A stretch of DNA of 64,000 bases from Sarcocystis neurona (lineage: Eukaryota; Apicomplexa; Conoidasida; Eucoccidiorida; Sarcocystidae), in the NCBI GenBank assembly GCA_000727475.1, contig KL647288.1, positions 462,760-526,759 of the forward strand, read 5' to 3'. Positions 57,746 to 64,000 of the stretch are shown one piece after another (position 1 is the first letter of the stretch; each line of letters starts with the position of its first letter). The position numbers and the translations under genes are program-made. The notes under the pieces are model-generated. The model worked only from the letters and a program-made list of their open reading frames with translations. It was not told the DNA's origin and did not search any database.

Positions 57746-58111
57746 GTAGATGATAGGGGAACCCGGAAGAGTCGAGCGGAAGCAGCAGCAACAGCACCCG
57801 ATGCCAGTGCGACGGAGGGAAAGGCTGCCACGTTACGGAGCGAGCAGCAGCAGCAGCAGAGAGAGAGCAGGTGCGACAGAGACAGAGCAGCTGCAGTAGC
57901 AGAGCGACTAAGACCAGCAGCCACACCGGAAACGGACAGTGCAGCGGAAAAGAGGGGGAGAGAGCAGCGGAAAAGAGAGGGAAAGCAGCAACAAGAGAGA
58001 GAGCAGCAACAAAGTAGAGAGAGAGCCGCAGCAACAGCAGACAGGAACACAGCAAAAGCAAAATAAGAGAGACAGCAGCAACAACAGCAGAGAGAGAGAG
58101 AGCAGCCGCAA

Positions 58112-58459
58112 CAGCAGAGAGAAAGAGAGAGCAGCAGCAACAGCAGAGAGGAAGAGAGAGCAGCAGCAACAGCAGAGAGAAAGAGAGAGCAGCAGCAACA
58201 GCAGAGAGAAAGAGAGAGCAGCAGCAACAGCAGAGAGAAAGAGAGAGCAGCAGCAACAGCAGAGAGAAAGAGAGAGCAGCAGCAACAGCAGAGAGAAAGA
58301 GAGAGCAGCAGCAACAGCAGAGAGAAAGAGAGAGCAGCAGCAACAGCAGAGAGAAAGAGAGAGCAGCAGCAACAGCAGAGAGGAAGAGAGAGCAGCAGCA
58401 ACAGCAGAGAGGAAGAGAGAGCAGCAGCAACAGCAGAGAGGAAGAGAGAGCAGCAGCAA
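58112..58459. repeat. 29-bp minisatellite, 12 copies, open in all six frames
   Basis: Twelve contiguous 29-bp units begin at 58112, 58141, 58170 and so on to 58431, preceded by a degenerate 27-bp copy at 58085. The unit is CAGCAGAGAG(A/G)AAGAGAGAG followed by CAGCAGCAA. The units at 58141, 58373, 58402 and 58431 carry the G variant; the rest carry A. The plus strand of the unit has no T and the minus strand has no TA or TGA, so no stop can occur in any frame. Since 29 is not a multiple of three, each long frame cycles through Gln, Ala and Ser flavours every 29 codons. The 230-290-codon frames on both strands here are therefore not evidence of a gene. Confidence 0.93.
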
Positions 58460-58479
58460 CAGCAGCAGGGAGAGGGTGG

Positions 58480-59140
58480 CGTTCGCGTGCTGCCGCAGCG
58501 GACGGCGGGAGGCGGCAGAAGAAGAAGAGAAGAGCAACAGCATCAACAGCAGCAACAGATTTTCCCCGGGATTTGCAAGCCGCGCGCTACTTCTGCATCT
58601 GGCGCAAAGCGAATTTTGTGAAGCGTATACACCTGGTTGAAAGCTGCACGCGTATGTCTGCGGATACACCGCCACACACGTGGATACAAATACACGTGCG
58701 CATATGTGTAGACTTCTGTATATTCATCCACACAGATACACATTTATATATAGAGAGAGGAACAGAGAGGAAGGTAATGCATGCATGCACCGTTCTGCAG
58801 AGAGAAAACGGCGGAGAGAGAAAAAAGGTGGAAAAGGAAGGGAGAGACAGCAGATGTGTCCAAGGACCGCACGTTTCGCGAAGAGGAAATCCCAGAGAAA
58901 AAGGGGCAGCGCGAAAAAGAGAAGAAGGGAGCCGAAAACAGAGGGGGGGAAACGGCGGCTGATGTGGGAGGAGCGCATGCACAGAGTTGCTGTTTCCCGG
59001 CGCCCTGGAGACACGGAGACGCCGCCCCACACGAGACGAGACGCGAGCTGCCCAGCCACCCAACTTCTCTCTCCCACCAAACAGCAGTCGGCACTTCTTC
59101 TTCTCCTCAAAAATGACAAAGTCTATGCATGCATGCATAC
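58480..59140. other. Unique sequence between minisatellites, no gene supported
   Basis: CAG-rich sequence fades out by 58560. Then come AT-rich sequence and a purine-rich plus strand (GAGAGAAA, GGAAAGGGG types) at 58745-58960. Overlapping frames on both strands are of similar length and none shows a domain. Confidence 0.5.
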
Positions 59141-59154
59141 ACATATATGTAGTT

Positions 59155-61520
59155 GTGTCTACCTATTTATCTGCGAGTCCCTCTATCTATCTATATATAT
59201 GTGCGTATTTGTAGCTATCTATCTATCTACCTATCCTTTCCTCAAATTTACACGTGGCCTCTACCATTACTCTTCTGTCTTTCTCTCTTGTTCATCGTGT
59301 ATCTTCACCAGCACACATATATGTATCCATATATGCCCCTGTACATATATATAAGTATGAATCCGCCTATACATATATATAATTTTTCTTTTTCAAGGAT
59401 GCGGAGCCGCTGGAAGGCTGTGTGTAGACACACCTACACATATTTATAGCAGCGTCCGTCCTCTCTCTCTCTATATGTGTATTGAATGTATGAATATATG
59501 TATGTATACTCATATACATATGTATGTATAAAGACAAAAGGATCTCTCTTTTTCACCCTCTCTCTCTATCAATACATCTCTTCCCATACACGTATATGCG
59601 TATGTATTTGTATCTATCTATGTATGTGTATCTCTCTCTATATATACATATATATACATATACATGGATCGGTATCTCTCTACGTCTCTTGCGCCGCATA
59701 TACATATATATATATTTATATGTGCCTATCTTTCTCTCTCTATGTATAATATATATACATATATGTAGAGAGAGAAACATACACATATATGTGTATGGAT
59801 TGGTACGTCTCTTTGTCTCTCGTCAAATATATATATGTATTAGTATCTATCGATCTCTCTCTCTCTATATATATACATATACATTTATACACACACTTAC
59901 ATCGGTATATCTCTATGTCTCTCACTGAACATATATATATATCTTTTTGTATGTATCTACCTGTCTCCCTTTCTCTCTCTTTATATCTACATATACGTGT
60001 ATACATACATATATATATATGTATCGGTATACCTCTATGTCTCTCGAGCTGCACATACATATACGCATATATATATATGTATTTGTATGTGTCTATCTTC
60101 GCCCCTCTCTCTCTATATATGTCTCGGTATTTCTGCTTGTCTCTAGGTAAATATATACATATATACATATGCAGGTATTTGTATGTATCGATCTTTCTTT
60201 TTCTCTCTGTCTCTCTACATATATATATATACACATGTATGCATATCTATATATATTCATATGTATCTATCTTTCTCTGTCTCATATATATATCTATCGG
60301 TATATCTCTTTGTCTCTCGCTGAACATATATACGTATATCTACAGATATGTATTTGCATCTATCTATCTCTCTCTCTATATATACACATATATGTGGGTA
60401 TTTCTGTTTGTCTCTAGCTAAATATATACTTATACATATATATATATATATATGTTTGTATCTATCTTTCTCTCTCTCTCTAATATACACACATATATAT
60501 ATAGTTATATCTCTTTGTGGTCTTGCTATCTATCTATATATATATTGGTATCTATGTATGTGTCTCTTTCTCTCTGTATATACATATACCGGTGTATGTG
60601 TATGTCTGTCGAGCTCTGCATTTCCATATATGCATATTTCTATCTATTTATATGCATCTACCTTTCTTTCTCTCTCTTCCTTTGTCTTTCGCTATCTACA
60701 TGTATAGAGGTATATCTCTTCGTCTCTCCCTAAATACATGTACATATATAGATCGATGCTTGTGTCTATCTATCTCTCTCTATATACATATACATATATC
60801 TCCATATCTCTATGTCTCTCGTGCTGCATATATATATTTGTGTAATATATATATATCAGTATATCTCTTTGTCTCTCGCAAAATGTATATATATGTATTT
60901 GTATGTATCTATATCTATCTATATCTATATCTATCTATATCTATCTATATATCCATCTACCCATCTATATCTATGTATCTATCCATCTATATATCCATCT
61001 ATCTATCCATCTATCCATCTATATATCCAATTGTCTATCTATATATATGTCCATCTATCCATCTATCCATCTATATATCTATATCTATCTATCTCTATCT
61101 ATATACATATATGGATGCACATACATGTATATATATACACCTATCGGTATATCTCTATATCTCTCGAGCTGCATATACACATATGCACATATATATATAT
61201 GCACATACTTACATATACAAATATACATATACATATATATATACATATATATACATATATACATATATATGTATATGTATCTCTCTCCTTTCTCTCTGTC
61301 TCTCCCACTATATATATACATATATATATGTATATGTATCTCTCTTCCTTTCTCTCTGTCTCTCCCACTATATATATACATATATATATGTATATGTATC
61401 TCTCTTCCTTTCTCTCTGTCTCTCCCACTATATATATACATATATATATATATCCGTATATCTCTTCGTCTCTCCCTGAATATATATAGATTTATGTTTA
61501 TATATTTATAGAGGTGTCTC
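59155..61520. repeat. Degenerate TATA/CTCT satellite with about 14 dispersed core units
   Basis: Nearly 2.4 kb consists of TATA/CATA tracts alternating with CT-rich cores of the form GTATATCTCTNTGTCTCTC. Cores start near 59670, 59801, 59903, 60025, 60120, 60298, 60397, 60505, 60592, 60712, 60800, 60857, 61145 and 61455, mostly 90-130 bp apart. A core is followed either by GAGCTGCA-type or by (C)TGAACATA/TAAATATA-type sequence. A CTAT/ATCC tetranucleotide run occupies about 60905-61105. Long Tyr/Ile/Ser/Leu frames across the block are repeat artefacts. Confidence 0.85.
61262..61440. repeat. 60-bp tandem repeat, three copies
   Basis: Bases 61321-61380 and 61381-61440 are identical over 60 bp. 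The preceding copy (61262-61320) is one base shorter and otherwise nearly identical. Each unit is a TATA part plus a CTCT core ending CTCTCCCACTA. Two identical neighbours among degenerate sequence indicate recent expansion. Confidence 0.92.
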
Positions 61521-62094
61521 TTTTTCTCACTCTCTATGTCTCTGTCTCTTCTGTATATCGCGTGGCTCGTCGTGTCTCGCTAATACGTCCATATATATAT
61601 GTGGGGATGATGGGGACAGAGACACGTGTGTCTCCGTGCTGTTGTCCAGGCATGCACACACAAATGGAGACGTGTGTTTCTTCTGAATTTGCTGCCACGA
61701 CGAGTCTATAGGTATACACGTGAAAGTACAGAGGCGACGGCGTCGAGGAAATCAGGCAGGAACGTAGTAGAGGGGAAGAAGCAGCAGCAGGACCTGCAGC
61801 AGGACCCGTCGCAGCAGACGCAGGCGTGTGGAGACATGCACAGCAGCAGCAGGACGACGCGGGGCGCGGCGACGCCCCCACTTCTACTGCGACAAGGTGG
61901 GGGGGGGGGATGTGTGGGTTGTTTGTGTCTCCACGCGCGCCCCGTGCAGAGCAAACGCATGCAGACGGAGAAATAGGGAGGAGCTGCCGACTCCCCACAC
62001 ACACACATATATGGAGACACAAAGAAATACTCGGAAGTCGCGAGGGCGCTGACAAGGTGTCTGCGAATACACGTAGTAGACACATATAGAAGCA
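61521..62094. other. Interval without a supported gene
   Basis: Mixed unique sequence with a short CAG patch (61780-61870) and a G9 tract near 61900. Frames on both strands are under 190 codons and mutually overlapping. Confidence 0.5.
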
Positions 62095-62337
62095 CTAAGA
62101 AGTGGAGGGGGCCTGCGAGAGGAAGAGATGTATATGGAGATATACTTCTATATGTATATGTATGTAGAGACGAAGAAATATATGTTGGTGGTCACATGGA
62201 AAGTGGGGGGGGGGGCACAGACAGGGAGAAAGAGCGTCTGTGGGGAAGACTTCCGAGTGTACAGACACCGGCACAGACAGGACAGCAGAAGCAGATACAC
62301 CATACGCAAGGGAAGAAATGAAGACACATATACCGAC

Positions 62338-62982
62338 CTTTTGTAGAAATAACAGACGTGTGGATGCGAACAAGTAACGAATTGTGGGGACAGTTTGTAG
62401 AGACGGCCAAACAGTTCCAAACAAGTCTACAAAGCGACAGCTACGAAGTATCTTCTTATCGAGAAAATCAGACCGTACTTCCGCAGCAGCTGCTGCTGCT
62501 CTGACGCTGCTGCTGCTGCTCTGACGTTGCTGCTGCTGCTCTGATGCTGCTGCTGCTCTGCCGTTGCTGCTGCTACTGTTTCTGCTGGTGCTTCTTCTGC
62601 TGTTTCTAGTGCTGCTTGGGCCGTTTCTGCTGTTTGTGTGTTGCTGTTTCTGCTCCTGCTCCTGCAGCACTTGCTCCTGCCCTTTCCGCTGCTGCTGCCG
62701 TTTCTGCTGCTTCCTCCGACCCACCAGCCCAGCGCCGAGTTTGCGAACGTCGAACAGCGACCAGCGATGATACGACGGCCCACTCCACGGAGGAGAGAGA
62801 AACGCCTGCCCCACACCAGCGCAGGCAGCAATAACAACAGCAGCAGCAGCAGAAAAGTTTGAAGCAGCAGCAGGGACAGTCGTGACAGCAGCAGGAGCAG
62901 CAAAGGCGGTGAAACTGCAGCAGCAGGAGAGAGAGAAGCAGCAGCAGCTCGGTGGGCGTCGCAGCAGCAAACAGAGCCGCAC
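62338..62982 (-). CDS. Hypothetical protein exon, Ala/Gln/Ser-rich with non-repetitive ends
   Basis: The minus-strand frame opens at a GTG (62982), so its true start is probably upstream. It reads as a Cys/Ser/Ala-rich leader, then a less biased segment (AGVGQAFLSPPWSGPSYHRW, SLFDVRKLGAGLVGRRK), a Gln/Ser/Ala repeat region, and a second less biased segment (EVRSDFLDKKILRSCRFVDL, FGTVWPSLQTVPTIRYLFAS). After LLFLQK there is a possible donor (AAG|GTCGGT at 62337), beyond which the frame runs into AT-repeat translation until 62095 and is probably intronic. The hydrophobic Ala/Val stretch before GQAFLSPP could be a targeting leader, which is speculative. An alternative frame (62990-62427) ends in the Gln/Ala region. 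Confidence 0.4.
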
Positions 62983-63292
62983 TGCAGCACAAGCGAAGCA
63001 GCAGCAGTCGCTCTGGCATTAAACGAAGAAGCAGCAGCAGCAGCAGGTGATGCGAGCAGAAGAAAAAAAAGTAAAAGCAGCCGATAAGACAGGAATATGC
63101 AGCAACGGGCCTTACAGCGGCAGCAGCTGCTGCAGCAACAGCTGCCAAGGCAGGGCGCAGCAAACGAGCGTTATAAGGGGAGCAGCAGTGATAAGAGAAA
63201 CCAGCAGACGAGATATCAGCGGCAACAGAGAGTCTGAAGAAAAGAGGAGAGCAGCAGCAGCAGCAGCACTGACAAAGAAACAGCAGAGATAA

Positions 63293-64000
63293 TATCGACA
63301 GCGACAGCAGAGAGCCGCAGAAAAAACGCAGGGGGAGGAGCAGCGGCAGCAGCAGCAAGAAGGATTCATTCGCAAGAGCAGCACGGCAGCAGCAGCAGCA
63401 GTGGCAACGTCAAGGGTTCACGTGGCAGCAGCAGCAGCAGCGAAGGCGACATCCCTGAGAGGCGCAGCAGCAGCGGTAGAGACGGCAGCAGTTTCGGCGA
63501 AGCATCGAAAGGAGGAGCAGCAGCAGCAGGGGGTGGTAGTGGCCGGAGGAACAGGCAGGAAGTGCACGACGCGGTGCATGTGGGAGGGGAGGCAGCAGCA
63601 GCAGCGGCAGAAAAAGACGAAGGCGATGGTAGTAACAGCCGCGCAGTCGGATAAAACAGGACACGTATCGACAGCAGCAGGAGAGAGAAGGAGCACCTCA
63701 GCAACGTCCGACGCAGCGGCGCCAGCAGCAGCAGGGATGAAAGAGAGCGGCCACGCAGCAACAGAAGCAGCAACAGGAACAGAAGCAACAGCGACAGCAG
63801 CACCAGGGAGAGCGGCACCAAAAAAGAGAGCAGCAGAACCAGGAGTAGCAGCAGCAGCACCAGGAGTAGCAGCAGCAGCACCAGCAGGAGGAATGGCACC
63901 AGCAGGAGGAACAGCACCAGCACCAGCAGCAGCAGGAACAGCAGCAGCAGCAGCAGGAAGAGCAGCAGGAACAGCAGTAGCGGCAGCAGGGGCAGCATCA
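63293..64000 (+). CDS. Ala/Pro/Gly-rich frame running off the right edge
   Basis: After a TAA at 63290-63292 the frame is open for 236 codons to the end of the window. It encodes Gln/Arg-rich, then Ala-rich sequence with a less biased island (VVAGGTGRKCTTRCMWEG) near 63530-63590, followed by an Ala/Pro/Gly tail with PGVAAAA and PAGG units. In-frame ATGs occur near 63578 and 63629. The opposite strand is a Leu-rich translation, as expected for a shadow. No domain is recognised, and triplet DNA alone can keep a frame open, so the support is mainly the non-repetitive island. Confidence 0.35.

Noticed and set aside
58112..58459. CRISPR-like regular repeat spacing
   Set aside because: The 29-bp units are directly adjacent with no spacers, and the genome is eukaryotic.
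57550..58675. Frames of 230-290 codons on both strands (Leu/Ser/Cys-rich on minus, Arg/Glu/Gln/Ala/Ser-rich on plus)
   Set aside because: They exist because the 29-bp unit cannot encode a stop in any frame; length is not evidence of coding here.
59486..61511. Tyr/Ile/Ser/Leu-rich frames up to 320 codons
   Set aside because: They are translations of TATA/CTCT satellite; several frames are open at once and no ATG context or domain supports them.

Overview
The window looks like nuclear DNA of an apicomplexan, most likely a coccidian of the genus Eimeria. The evidence is the saturation with CAG/CTG triplets that are read through inside very long open frames as runs of Ala, Gln, Ser and Pro (the homopolymeric amino-acid repeats known from Eimeria). 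There are also canonical GT..AG introns with CTGCAG-type acceptors, and conserved eukaryotic domains that surface only briefly between low-complexity blocks. The species call is an inference; no organellar, viral, rRNA or tRNA sequence was seen.

Layout. 1-2.7 kb: an Ala/Pro/Gln-rich open frame entering from the left edge. 2.7-11.6 kb: no clear gene apart from a short CTG-rich block at 3.6-4.5 kb; AT- and GTAT-type microsatellites are common. 11.6-13.3 kb (+): a YJU2B/CCDC130-type splicing factor. 13.3-18.9 kb: no clear gene. 18.9-21.6 kb (-), probably with a 5' exon near 22.2 kb: a SUN-domain nuclear-envelope protein. 24.3-29.0 kb (-): a 1593-residue basic low-complexity protein with one PP1-docking motif and a hydrophobic C-terminus. 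29.0-40.5 kb: gene-poor, mostly unique sequence. 40.5-44.1 kb (+): a three-exon gene whose spliced product carries four CX9C motifs in regular spacing. 44.1-49.6 kb: gene-poor. 49.6-55.6 kb (-): a nearly 2000-codon low-complexity open frame with probable upstream exons to about 56.7 kb. 56.9-64 kb: repeat-dominated, with a 29-bp minisatellite that is open in all six frames, a long degenerate TATA/CTCT satellite with a 60-bp tandem array, and partial low-complexity frames on both strands, one of which runs off the right edge.

The recognisable genes do not form one pathway. They are housekeeping functions (pre-mRNA splicing, nuclear envelope or spindle-pole tethering, a probable mitochondrial intermembrane-space protein) among repeat-rich hypothetical proteins. 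The alternation of triplet-rich gene blocks with gene-poor stretches resembles the repeat-rich/repeat-poor segmentation described for Eimeria tenella chromosomes.

Two results deserve most attention. One is the SUN domain whose conserved strands are pulled apart by several hundred residues of low-complexity sequence. The other is the double twin-CX9C protein, reconstructed here from three phase-compatible exons, in a lineage thought to lack respiratory complex I.
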